DNA of 64,000 nucleotides from Shewanella denitrificans OS217 (GTDB taxonomy: Bacteria; Pseudomonadota; Gammaproteobacteria; Enterobacterales; Shewanellaceae): assembly GCF_000013765.1 (NCBI RefSeq), contig NC_007954.1, positions 3,348,001 to 3,412,000 of the forward strand. Reading direction: 5' to 3'. A model generated the notes under the pieces. That model did no database searches and was not told the origin of the DNA. It saw only the letters and a program-made list of their open reading frames with translations. Both the position numbers and the translations under genes were made by a program. Shown in pieces: positions 7,951 to 15,836 of the stretch; position 1 is the first letter of the stretch; every line of letters starts with the position of its first letter.

Positions 7951-8654
7951 TAATTCTCTTTTAGTGATGGAATAGCTAGGGTTTCTGTGTGCTCCTGAGT
8001 AGCAACAGCTAGCTCCCCACCAGATCTAGAGATAACTAGAATTGTGTCGAATACCTCAAACACAGATTGCTCCAAGCATTTTTCATGGAACTTAGCTAAC
8101 CCAACTTCTATATCTAGTTGTGGATTACCCCAATTGTCATCGATGAGTAGCCAATTCCTATCGTGGCGCATGAACCCAACCTTAGTACAGGACTTAACTT
8201 TACACTCAGTAAAGTGACTCATTACTTGTGCCCAAATACGCTCAGATTCATCTCCCATCCATGGTAGTCCTGGTCGATTAGCTTCGATTTCTTTCTTTAG
8301 TTGCTTGCTCTTTTTTTGTTTTTCACCGAGTTCAATAGGTAACGGAAAATATACCTCTGGTCCACACCCCTTTTCCCTGAGAAAAGCTGCATGGGCAGAA
8401 TTCTGTGAGACAGCTTCCGTGACTTCTACACCAATTGAAGTATTGGAAGTTGAAATAACAAAATCAGGACGATCGGAATGTTCTATATGAATAGGATATT
8501 TCAGCAGGTCAGATTCCGAGATAGCAGCCAGAAGGTGTGAAATGGCATACCTTTCAATATGCTCTGTTTCCCGACCGTCAGAACGCAATGGGACAATCAA
8601 ACTCATGCTAATCAATTGATTCAATAACGACTTACTATTTTCTGCATTGATCAT
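7950..8654 (-). CDS. Hypothetical protein with PD-(D/E)XK-like motif
   Basis: A 234-residue soluble protein. Residues 61-80 read 'DRPDFVI' then 'IGVEVTE': an Asp (D64), a hydrophobic strand, and E77-V-T79. This spacing resembles the PD-(D/E)XK nuclease core, but the usual final lysine is threonine. No transmembrane or signal sequence is seen. A possible role is as an orphan nuclease-like or restriction-associated protein; I cannot show activity. It has no operon partner, and its stop codon abuts a group II intron-like end. Confidence 0.55.
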   Translation of the reverse strand: MINAENSKSLLNQLISMSLIVPLRSDGRETEHIERYAISHLLAAISESDLLKYPIHIEHSDRPDFVISTSNTSIGVEVTEAVSQNSAHAAFLREKGCGPEVYFPLPIELGEKQKKSKQLKKEIEANRPGLPWMGDESERIWAQVMSHFTECKVKSCTKVGFMRHDRNWLLIDDNWGNPQLDIEVGLAKFHEKCLEQSVFEVFDTILVISRSGGELAVATQEHTETLAIPSLKEN

Positions 8655-9066
8655 AAAAGTACCTTGAGAGTTAACGTATATTAGGCTGAATTCCGAATAA
8701 GAACGGTCTTAATAAGAACAGGTCGCCAGTACTTTAATTACTCAAGACTAACAGTAAACTAATTTGTTAACAATGAGTTATAACATAGAAAGAACTCTAT
8801 CCCTGTTTCTCTGCCTGAGTGAAACAAAGAACCTCTATCATTTCATAAATTGCAATGTTTACGCAGGGAGATAAGTCACAACAAGGGAATAGGTGGTAAT
8901 TGAGCTAAGTAGTTTCAAATGCAGCTAGACGCTACTACATAATAAAGAGCAAAGTTACTAGGCTCCGGTTCATATGATAATCAAGGACAGGACTTGTATG
9001 TTGCGTCTCGCATTAGCAGAGGTATGGCAAAAGCTGACAAACAGGATGTGAAAAAACTTTTTCGCT
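8655..9066. other. Non-coding accessory interval
   Basis: No credible open frame, RNA gene or strong hairpin is visible in these 412 bases. The stretch is AT-rich compared with the core genes to the right and may be the remains of a lost cassette between the 234-residue gene and repeat copy 6. Confidence 0.4.
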
Positions 9067-9165
9067 AGCTAACTTAGGGGCATAATCGTGCCAGAACTGA
9101 TCAGCCTGACACGAGTTTGGACCAAAGCGCGTTAGCCCGAAGCCAGCGCAAAAATGGCGGGGGTT
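9067..9165 (+). repeat. Structured repeat, copy 6
   Basis: Near-identical to copy 4 over 9087-9162 (two mismatches in 76). AGCTAAC (9067-9073) and GTTAGCC (9131-9137) form complementary ends, with TTTGGAC at 9116-9122. The left arm is more eroded than in copy 4, but the AAC triplet is intact here. A hairpin GAACCAGACT/AGTCTGATTC follows just to the right. No gene lies between it and tyrS. Confidence 0.6.
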
Positions 9166-9436
9166 TATGCATGAACCAGACTAGGCAAGTCTGATTCACT
9201 GTAACGATTTTTGAAATCCCTCATGGGCAGGTCATACTTTTTGGTATTCATTACTTTATGTATCTCAAACTATCTGGCTAAGCAAGAGCTAGCATTCGAG
9301 CCGTGGCAAGCTTTGGGGCATAAGTGAGTAAATGCTGATTGGTTCCTTAGTCTCCGTGGTGATCACAACGCTAGTAGGAACCTTTAATGTCACTTGGGCT
9401 GGATGTACAAATTAAGTGATCAAAAACTCGCATAAA

Positions 9437-9460
9437 AATGGCGCCTATTTAGGCGCCATT
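9437..9460 (-). terminator. Terminator of tyrS
   Basis: AATGGCGCCT / AGGCGCCATT perfect 10-bp stem with a four-base loop, followed on the minus strand by TTTTT. It lies 34 bases past the tyrS stop and marks the right edge of the accessory stretch. Confidence 0.85.
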
Positions 9461-9493
9461 GAACTGGAGTAGATGTTTTAAAATCACGCTAAG

Positions 9494-10690
9494 TTATTTA
9501 AGCGTCACTTTGGCAAACTTGCGTTTGCCCACTTGGAATACAGCTTCAAGGCCAGCAGCAAAGGTCTGACGGCTGTCTTCAAGCTTCTCGCCATCCATCT
9601 TCACCGCGCCTTGCTTTATCATGCGCATGGCTTCTGAGGTTGAGCTAACAAGGCCTGCATCTTTAAGTAAGTTAGCCACCCCTAAGCCTTCGCCTGCTTC
9701 TAGGGTAATTTCTTCGATATCATCGGGAATCGCGCCTTTTTGGAAGCGGTCGATAAAGGCTTGGTGCGCAGATTGCGCCTGCGCTTCATCGTGGAAACGG
9801 GCGATGATTTCTTTCGCCAAGGCAATTTTCACGTCTCTTGGGTTGGTACCATTAGCAACATCAGCTTTGAATTGCTCGATTTCGGCCAGCGGACGGAATG
9901 ATAGCAATTCATAATAGCGCCACATGAGATCGTCTGAAATCGACATGATCTTACCGAACATCTCATTAGCAGGCTCACTCACGCCAATGTAGTTATGGGC
10001 AGATTTTGACATTTTCTTGACGCCATCTAAGCCTTCAAGCAATGGCATCATGATGACTGTCTGCGGCTTCTGCCCTTCGGCTTTTTGCAGCTCACGGCCC
10101 ATGAGTAAGTTAAACTTCTGATCCGTGCCGCCCAATTCAACATCGGCTTTTAAGGCTACTGAATCATAACCTTGGAGCAGTGGATACATAAATTCATGGA
10201 TAGCAATCGACTGACCCGAAGCATAACGCTTCTTAAAATCATCACGCTCCATCATCCGCGCCACAGTTTGCTGTGATGCAAGGCGGATCATGCCAGCAGC
10301 GCCCAAAGGCTCAAGCCAGCTTGAGTTAAACTCGATACGGGTTTTAGCTGGGTCTAAAATCTTGTAGACCTGCTCTTTATAGGTTTCGGCGTTAGCAAGT
10401 ACTTGCTCTCGAGTCAGAGGCGGGCGAGTGCTGTTTTTGCCACTTGGGTCGCCAACCATGCCAGTAAAGTCGCCAATCAAGAAGATGACTTCATGGCCTA
10501 ACTCTTGGAAAGTGCGCATTTTATTCAAAATGACAGTATGGCCTAAGTGGATATCAGGCGCGGTCGGATCGGCGCCCAGCTTTATCCGTAAAGGACGGCC
10601 TTCCTTTAGTTTTGCCAGCAGATCCGCTTCGAGTAAAATCTCATCGGTACCGCGTTTAATCTCTGCTAATACTTGGTCTAAATCGGCCAT
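9494..10690 (-). CDS. tyrS: Tyrosyl-tRNA synthetase
   Basis: A 398-residue class I aminoacyl-tRNA synthetase that charges tRNA-Tyr in the cytoplasm. The HIGH-like motif is H48-LG-H51 and the KMSKS loop is complete at 226-230. 'GGTDQKFNLL' is the conserved tyrosine-pocket block, and the C-terminus carries an S4-like RNA-binding segment ('TSEAMRMIKQGAVKMDGEKL'). Length suits the TyrZ-like type. It is transcribed away from the M23 peptidase gene and has its own terminator. Confidence 0.97.
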   Translation of the reverse strand: MADLDQVLAEIKRGTDEILLEADLLAKLKEGRPLRIKLGADPTAPDIHLGHTVILNKMRTFQELGHEVIFLIGDFTGMVGDPSGKNSTRPPLTREQVLANAETYKEQVYKILDPAKTRIEFNSSWLEPLGAAGMIRLASQQTVARMMERDDFKKRYASGQSIAIHEFMYPLLQGYDSVALKADVELGGTDQKFNLLMGRELQKAEGQKPQTVIMMPLLEGLDGVKKMSKSAHNYIGVSEPANEMFGKIMSISDDLMWRYYELLSFRPLAEIEQFKADVANGTNPRDVKIALAKEIIARFHDEAQAQSAHQAFIDRFQKGAIPDDIEEITLEAGEGLGVANLLKDAGLVSSTSEAMRMIKQGAVKMDGEKLEDSRQTFAAGLEAVFQVGKRKFAKVTLK

Positions 10691-10905
10691 TTTTACTGCG
10701 ACTCCTAGTGCATTCCCGTGGCATTAGCTAGGCTTATTCTGGCCGCCAACTGAGTGATGGCATAGATGTTGAATAAGTTTTATTAACTAAGTGTGGGTTT
10801 GAATACAAAAAAATAAAGAGGTCTATGTTACTTGTTAGCCACGGCAAATGAAAGTGTGTACACTAAGGGGATAATAATGAACGTGAAATATTGGTATCAG
10901 GGTCA

Positions 10906-12324
10906 ATGGCAAAGCTTATAACTTTATTTAAATTGCTGCCAAAAGCACATCAACTAGCGCTAACGTTGTTAAGCCTATTCACATTGGTCATTCTGATGTT
11001 GCCATCGGAAGACGCCTTGGCCTCTAAACAGACGCCGACTAATACCAAGGCCAATATCGATTTCACCGAAGACGATTTATTGTTTGCCCGCAGTAATCCC
11101 TCTCCTTTAGCCCTTGAAGCCAGACAAGCTGACTCTGTCGACGCCGACATGGACACCTTTGGCAATCAAGATTTATTGCTCAATAGCGTTCAAGCTCAAA
11201 TAAGAGCCAAAAAGCAGCAATTAAGAGCCGCCGATGACGATCAAAAAAATGTCGAATACTTTGAAGTGGTTAACGGCGATACTTTAGGTGGGCTTTTTAG
11301 TCGCGCCGGATTAAGCGCCAAAGACGTCTTCGATATCGCCAATTTGCCACTGGCGAAGAAAAATCTACTGAAAATCATTCCCGGTGAAGAAATTGCCATC
11401 ACCAAAAGCCCTGAGGGAGAACTCTCAGAGGTCAGCTACCGCATAGATAAAGTGTCAACCTTAGTGATCAGTAAAAATGATTCAGGCTATGTTGAAAAAA
11501 TTAACACCAAAGAAATTGAGATCCGCAGCCAATATGTCAGCGCCAAAATCAAAAGCAACTTTTGGAATGCTGCCGCCGATGCAGGGCTTTCGGCCAACCA
11601 TATTATGCAACTGGCCAACATCTTCGCCTGGGATGTGGATTTTGCCTTAGATTTACGCCGTAACGATCATTTCTCATTAATTGTTGAGCAAGAGTTTGCC
11701 GACGGTGAGTTTTTACGTAATGGAAATATCTTGGCGGCAGAGTTTGTCAACCAAGGTGAACGTCATACCGCGGTGCGTTACTCCGATGGTGAGTATTATT
11801 CAGAAGCGGGTAACAGCCTGCGTAAGGCGTTTTTACGCTCGCCTGTTGATTTCAAATACGTCAGCTCAAACTTCAATCCTCGCCGCCTGCACCCAGTGAC
11901 CGGCCAAGTTAAAGCCCACAGAGGGGTGGATTATGTCGCCGCCGTTGGCACGCCCATCAAGTCTGCTGGCCGGGGTAAAGTCATTGAGGCGGGTTACAAC
12001 CAGTTCAACGGAAATTATGTGTTTATTAGGCATAACGGCACCTATACCACTAAATACCTGCATTTGACCAAGCGCAACGTCAGCCGCGGCGATAGCGTTA
12101 AACAGGGGCAGATCATAGGCACTCTTGGCCGTACTGGCCGTGTTACCGGTGCCCATTTGCATTACGAATTTATCGTCAATGGCGTACATCGCAACCCAAG
12201 AACGGTCAGCTTGCCAAAGTCAGATCCCATCGCCCGCAGCGAAAAACAAAAATTCCAAAGGCTCAGCCAAGATTTAATGGCTAAGCTTAAGCAAAATCAG
12301 CAAGTGCAACTTGCCAGCAACTGA
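10906..12324 (+). CDS. M23 peptidoglycan endopeptidase (OapA/MepM-like)
   Basis: About 472 residues. An N-terminal hydrophobic anchor (about residues 17-33) precedes a LysM/OapA-like region ('YFEVVNGDTLGGLFSRAGLS') and a C-terminal LytM/M23 zinc peptidase domain. Zinc ligands are visible: H338 and D342 in HRGVDY, and H417/H419 in HLH. It should cleave peptidoglycan cross-links in the periplasm. ATG 10906 is preferred; a TTG five codons upstream is also open. It is eight bases upstream of anmK, linking wall cleavage with recycling. Confidence 0.9.
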   Translation: MAKLITLFKLLPKAHQLALTLLSLFTLVILMLPSEDALASKQTPTNTKANIDFTEDDLLFARSNPSPLALEARQADSVDADMDTFGNQDLLLNSVQAQIRAKKQQLRAADDDQKNVEYFEVVNGDTLGGLFSRAGLSAKDVFDIANLPLAKKNLLKIIPGEEIAITKSPEGELSEVSYRIDKVSTLVISKNDSGYVEKINTKEIEIRSQYVSAKIKSNFWNAAADAGLSANHIMQLANIFAWDVDFALDLRRNDHFSLIVEQEFADGEFLRNGNILAAEFVNQGERHTAVRYSDGEYYSEAGNSLRKAFLRSPVDFKYVSSNFNPRRLHPVTGQVKAHRGVDYVAAVGTPIKSAGRGKVIEAGYNQFNGNYVFIRHNGTYTTKYLHLTKRNVSRGDSVKQGQIIGTLGRTGRVTGAHLHYEFIVNGVHRNPRTVSLPKSDPIARSEKQKFQRLSQDLMAKLKQNQQVQLASN

Positions 12325-12332
12325 GCATTCCT

Positions 12333-13445
12333 ATGAGCAAGCCTGAATATTTTATCGGCCTAATGTCTGGCACCAGCATGGATGGCGTAGATGCCGTTTT
12401 GGTGGATTTCTCCCAAGCTAAACCTCAATTAATCGCCGGCCACACCCAAGCTATTCCTAAGCATCTACTTAAGGGCCTACAAAGATTATGTAACCCTGCC
12501 GCCGATGAGATTAATCGTTTAGGCCGCTTAGACAGAGCCGTGGGCAGCTTGTTTGCCGATGCGGTTAATGCCTTGCTTGAGAAAACTAATATCCCTAAGT
12601 CGCAGATCATTGCCATAGGTAGCCACGGTCAGACTGTGCGTCATATGCCCAATTTAGAGGTGGGTTTTACCCTGCAAATTGGCGATCCCAATACCATAGC
12701 CGTTGAGACAGGCATAGATGTCATCGCCGATTTTCGTCGTAAAGACATTGCCTTAGGTGGTCAAGGCGCTCCCTTAGTGCCCGCTTTCCACCAGCAAGTG
12801 TTTGCCGAAAAAGATCAAATCAGGGTCATTTTAAACATTGGCGGTATCGCCAATGTGACTTACCTGCCCGGCAACAGCGAGCAAGTGCTAGGGTTTGATA
12901 CCGGCCCTGGTAACACCTTAATTGATGCGTATATTCTACAAAACCTAGAGCAAGCCTTCGATGAAGATGGCCAATGGGCAGACTCAGGAAACAGCAATCA
13001 AGCCCTGTTAACCCAAATGCTATCCCATCCGTATTTTTCGCTGCACTACCCTAAAAGTACCGGCCGGGAGTTGTTTAACCAAGCTTGGCTCGAGCAGCAA
13101 CTGGCTAACTTTAGCCACTTAGATGCCGAAGATATCCAATCCACCTTGCTGGACTTAACCTGTCACAGCATAGCCAATGACATCAATAAACTCGCCCCTA
13201 AAGGTCAGTTATTCGTCTGCGGTGGTGGGGCCTTAAATGGCGCGTTAATGAAGCGCTTAACTCAGCTTGTACCTGGGTATCAGCTGCAAACCACTTCGGC
13301 CTTAGGTGTAGATGCCAAATGGGTAGAAGGCATAGCGTTTGCGTGGCTTGCCATGCGCCATCATCATAATTTACCCGCCAACTTACCCGCGGTGACGGGT
13401 GCATCAAAATCTGCTGTACTTGGTGGGCGCTACAGCGCTAAATAA
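12333..13445 (+). CDS. anmK: Anhydro-N-acetylmuramic acid kinase
   Basis: A 370-residue kinase that phosphorylates and opens 1,6-anhydroMurNAc during murein recycling in the cytoplasm. It begins with the family signature 'GLMSGTSMDGVDAVLVDF' (ATP-binding) and has 'GFDTGPGN' and 'VCGGGALN' as further ASKHA-fold phosphate-binding blocks. Length is normal. It follows the M23 endopeptidase closely and is probably cotranscribed. Confidence 0.96.
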   Translation: MSKPEYFIGLMSGTSMDGVDAVLVDFSQAKPQLIAGHTQAIPKHLLKGLQRLCNPAADEINRLGRLDRAVGSLFADAVNALLEKTNIPKSQIIAIGSHGQTVRHMPNLEVGFTLQIGDPNTIAVETGIDVIADFRRKDIALGGQGAPLVPAFHQQVFAEKDQIRVILNIGGIANVTYLPGNSEQVLGFDTGPGNTLIDAYILQNLEQAFDEDGQWADSGNSNQALLTQMLSHPYFSLHYPKSTGRELFNQAWLEQQLANFSHLDAEDIQSTLLDLTCHSIANDINKLAPKGQLFVCGGGALNGALMKRLTQLVPGYQLQTTSALGVDAKWVEGIAFAWLAMRHHHNLPANLPAVTGASKSAVLGGRYSAK

Positions 13446-13506
13446 CAACATTATGTTATTACTAAATCGTTAAATTATTAACTCTTTAAACAATGAGAAA
13501 GTATCC

Positions 13507-13893
13507 ATGAGCAATGCAAAAAAATCGATTTCAGAGCAAGTCAACATGACTCCAGAAGCCAGATATGACTTTTTGGTTGAGCAAATCAAAACTGAGAAGC
13601 ACATTTGGACACTGCAAGATCAAGATGGTTGCGTCATGCTAACCACAGACGATGAAGATTGCATCCCTATGTGGTCGTCTGAAGAAGCCGCTTCGCTTTG
13701 GGCCGTCGATGAGTGGAGCGATTGTGAGCCACTGGCGATTCCATTAGATGAGTTTCAAGAGCGCTGGGTTTCAGGCATGGAAGAAGATGACTTGTTTGTT
13801 GCAGTATTCCCGGTTCAAGATGATTTAGGTGTGGTTATCCCGCCCTATGAATTCAACGAGCGCTTAACCCCTAGGGTCAGACCAAAGCATTAA
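13507..13893 (+). CDS. DUF2750 domain protein
   Basis: A 128-residue acidic soluble protein of the DUF2750 type: 'ARYDFLVEQIKTEKHIWTL', 'CIPMWSSEEAASLWA', and 'FQERWVSGMEEDDLFVAVFP' fit the family pattern. Function is unknown. It lies 60 bases after anmK, with AATGAGAAAG close before the ATG. Confidence 0.8.
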   Translation: MSNAKKSISEQVNMTPEARYDFLVEQIKTEKHIWTLQDQDGCVMLTTDDEDCIPMWSSEEAASLWAVDEWSDCEPLAIPLDEFQERWVSGMEEDDLFVAVFPVQDDLGVVIPPYEFNERLTPRVRPKH

Positions 13894-13968
13894 TATTATG
13901 AGCCCACTGATGTGAGTCCAATAATATAAGCCCTAGCAAGAGTTAAGCCTGGTAATGAGAAATTCACA

Positions 13969-14460
13969 ATGAAACCCAAAAACACGCCCAAAAGCGATCT
14001 TGATGCACTCGACTCGACGGCCCAAAGCATTGAGAGCGAAACACAGCTTCAAGGCGCGACCAAGCCGGTATTGGCTAAACGCTTGATTGCCTTGATGGTG
14101 TTTTTTACTGTGATTTCAATCAGCGGCCTTATCGCTAAACAAGGGGTGCTGTTTTGCATCCTGACCTTGTTGATGGTATTAGCCGTCTTTGGTCGCCAGC
14201 GCTCGGCCTTGTACCTGCTGCGCTTATATACCTTGAGCCAACTTGCCTTGGTCAGCCTGTTACCTGTGTTCTTATACGACCCCGATAACTTGGTCGTGGG
14301 GCCTACTCAGGTTGATTTAGGCTTATTGCAGCTCACATTGCCAGACTGGATTATCTTTAGTGTATTGATTAGCCTAGCCTTACTGCAAGTCTGGGTAAGC
14401 TTCGATGCTAAAGTGAAAGCTTGGTTTAAACCGAGAATGAACTTTAACATCATGAGCTAG
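13969..14460 (+). CDS. Hypothetical four-helix membrane protein
   Basis: A 163-residue protein with a polar N-terminal tail (1-40) and hydrophobic segments at about 41-57, 62-76, 84-103 and 122-145, ending in a basic tail. I do not recognise a family. It is the last gene before a bidirectional terminator. Confidence 0.65.
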   Translation: MKPKNTPKSDLDALDSTAQSIESETQLQGATKPVLAKRLIALMVFFTVISISGLIAKQGVLFCILTLLMVLAVFGRQRSALYLLRLYTLSQLALVSLLPVFLYDPDNLVVGPTQVDLGLLQLTLPDWIIFSVLISLALLQVWVSFDAKVKAWFKPRMNFNIMS

Positions 14461-14479
14461 CTGTGAAGTTTACCGGATC

Positions 14480-14508
14480 AAAAAAGCCGTCATCAGACGG
14501 CTTTTTTA
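14480..14508. terminator. Bidirectional terminator
   Basis: GCCGTC-ATCA-GACGGC flanked by A-run on the left and T-run on the right, so it can end transcription from the membrane-protein gene (plus) and from erpA (minus). Confidence 0.88.
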
Positions 14509-14567
14509 TTGGTTCTGTTGATTCATGCTGTTTATCGGCATTTTTCATTGCCAATGACTCAGTCAAA

Positions 14568-14918
14568 TTATACCGAGAAGCTGGCACCACAACCGCAAGT
14601 AGAGCTTGCATTAGGGTTTTTCACGAAGAAACGTGAACCTTCAAGGCCAGAGGTGTAATCGACTTCACCGCCAACTAAATACTGTAGGCTCATAGGGTCA
14701 ACAACTAGCTTAACGCCCTGTTTTTCTATGACAAAGTCATCTGCACTGCTTTTTTCATCGAAAGTGAAGCCATATTGGAAACCTGAGCAACCACCGCCAG
14801 TGACATAAACGCGTAGCTTAAGTTCTGGGTTCTGTTCTTCTTCGAGCAGGCCCTTCACCTTAATTGCCGCAGCATCAGTAAATTTTATAGGCATTGCTGC
14901 ATCTGTCTGTTCGGTCAT
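14568..14918 (-). CDS. erpA: Iron-sulfur cluster insertion protein ErpA
   Basis: A 116-residue A-type carrier that delivers Fe-S clusters to apoproteins such as IspG/IspH. The three conserved cysteines are present: one in 'GGGCSGFQYGF' and two in the C-terminal 'TCGCGASF'. Length is typical for ErpA. It starts two bases after the stop of the upstream gene on the same strand, suggesting cotranscription. Confidence 0.95.
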   Translation of the reverse strand: MTEQTDAAMPIKFTDAAAIKVKGLLEEEQNPELKLRVYVTGGGCSGFQYGFTFDEKSSADDFVIEKQGVKLVVDPMSLQYLVGGEVDYTSGLEGSRFFVKNPNASSTCGCGASFSV

Positions 14919-14920
14919 GA

Positions 14921-15712
14921 TTACCTCTTAGTCACACTATTAAGCGAATTATCCTTTACCTGACTATTTTGTTCAAGTATTACCCCAAGTTCTTTTTCTG
15001 AGGCTAATAATTCACTGACATCGAACACTTGGCTTAAGGTCGCCGCTTTATTCCCCCGCCCCGCACGGACCTTAGCCTTCAGCTCTACTCTCGCTAGGCT
15101 GAAGTTGGCAGGAAGATTAATTTCGGCATCTAAAATTTGAAAATATTGAAACGCAAAATCAAATTTGGTCTTTGTCAGTTTATCTAAACTGAGTTCAGTG
15201 TGCTTGCCATCCACCAAGCCAATAAAGAGCAACTGCGCCCTGCCGCGAAGGTTGTATTTTCTTTTCTGTAATTGCGTCAGAATAAGTCTGACTTGGTAGC
15301 GATTCACCACCAGCCCAGGGGTTAATTCCAGAGCATGGATAGCCAGTCCTTCCGCGTTGGTTTCTGGCGCCATCACGCTGCGATAAAACGCCAGCTCTTT
15401 CTCCAGCACTTTTTGTTGTGCCAGCTGACGAGTAAACATTTTTTGCATCTCAGCATTGGCTTCTTGCTCTATGGCTAACGCTAAGTTTTTACGGGCCGTT
15501 TCTTGGGTTTGCCGTTCAAGCTCTAGCGTCAATTTACGCTTACCGCTGGTGCTATACTGAGTTTCTTCGGGGGCAAAATCGAGCCATAGACGATAGCTCA
15601 AGCCACCGAGCAGGAAAACGATCACACAAAGCGCCGTTAAAGACGCCCTTGAGTTGCCATAACGGCGCTCTAACGCTTGCAGTCGATCAAGCCAGCGATG
15701 ATAATTTAGCAT
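14921..15712 (-). CDS. DUF6776-like membrane-anchored protein
   Basis: A 263-residue protein with a basic N-terminus, one membrane helix (about 26-46), a coiled-coil stretch (about 60-115, rich in E, Q, K and A) and a beta-rich C-terminal domain. This layout matches the DUF6776 family found beside erpA in related bacteria. Function is unknown; most of it should face the periplasm. Confidence 0.65.
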   Translation of the reverse strand: MLNYHRWLDRLQALERRYGNSRASLTALCVIVFLLGGLSYRLWLDFAPEETQYSTSGKRKLTLELERQTQETARKNLALAIEQEANAEMQKMFTRQLAQQKVLEKELAFYRSVMAPETNAEGLAIHALELTPGLVVNRYQVRLILTQLQKRKYNLRGRAQLLFIGLVDGKHTELSLDKLTKTKFDFAFQYFQILDAEINLPANFSLARVELKAKVRAGRGNKAATLSQVFDVSELLASEKELGVILEQNSQVKDNSLNSVTKR

Positions 15713-15836
15713 TAGGTTACAAGCCTTTAATAAAATACAATAATCTCACCCGAGTTCCTCACCTTTGAGGTAAACTCGCCACTAGGTCAGTGATTTTTCA
15801 CTCATTAACTGGGCATAATTGGGCATAAGAGTGCAA

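Noticed and set aside
2923..9165. CRISPR array
   Set aside because: The repeats are six copies hundreds to thousands of bases apart with genes between, not regular short repeats and spacers, and no cas genes are present.
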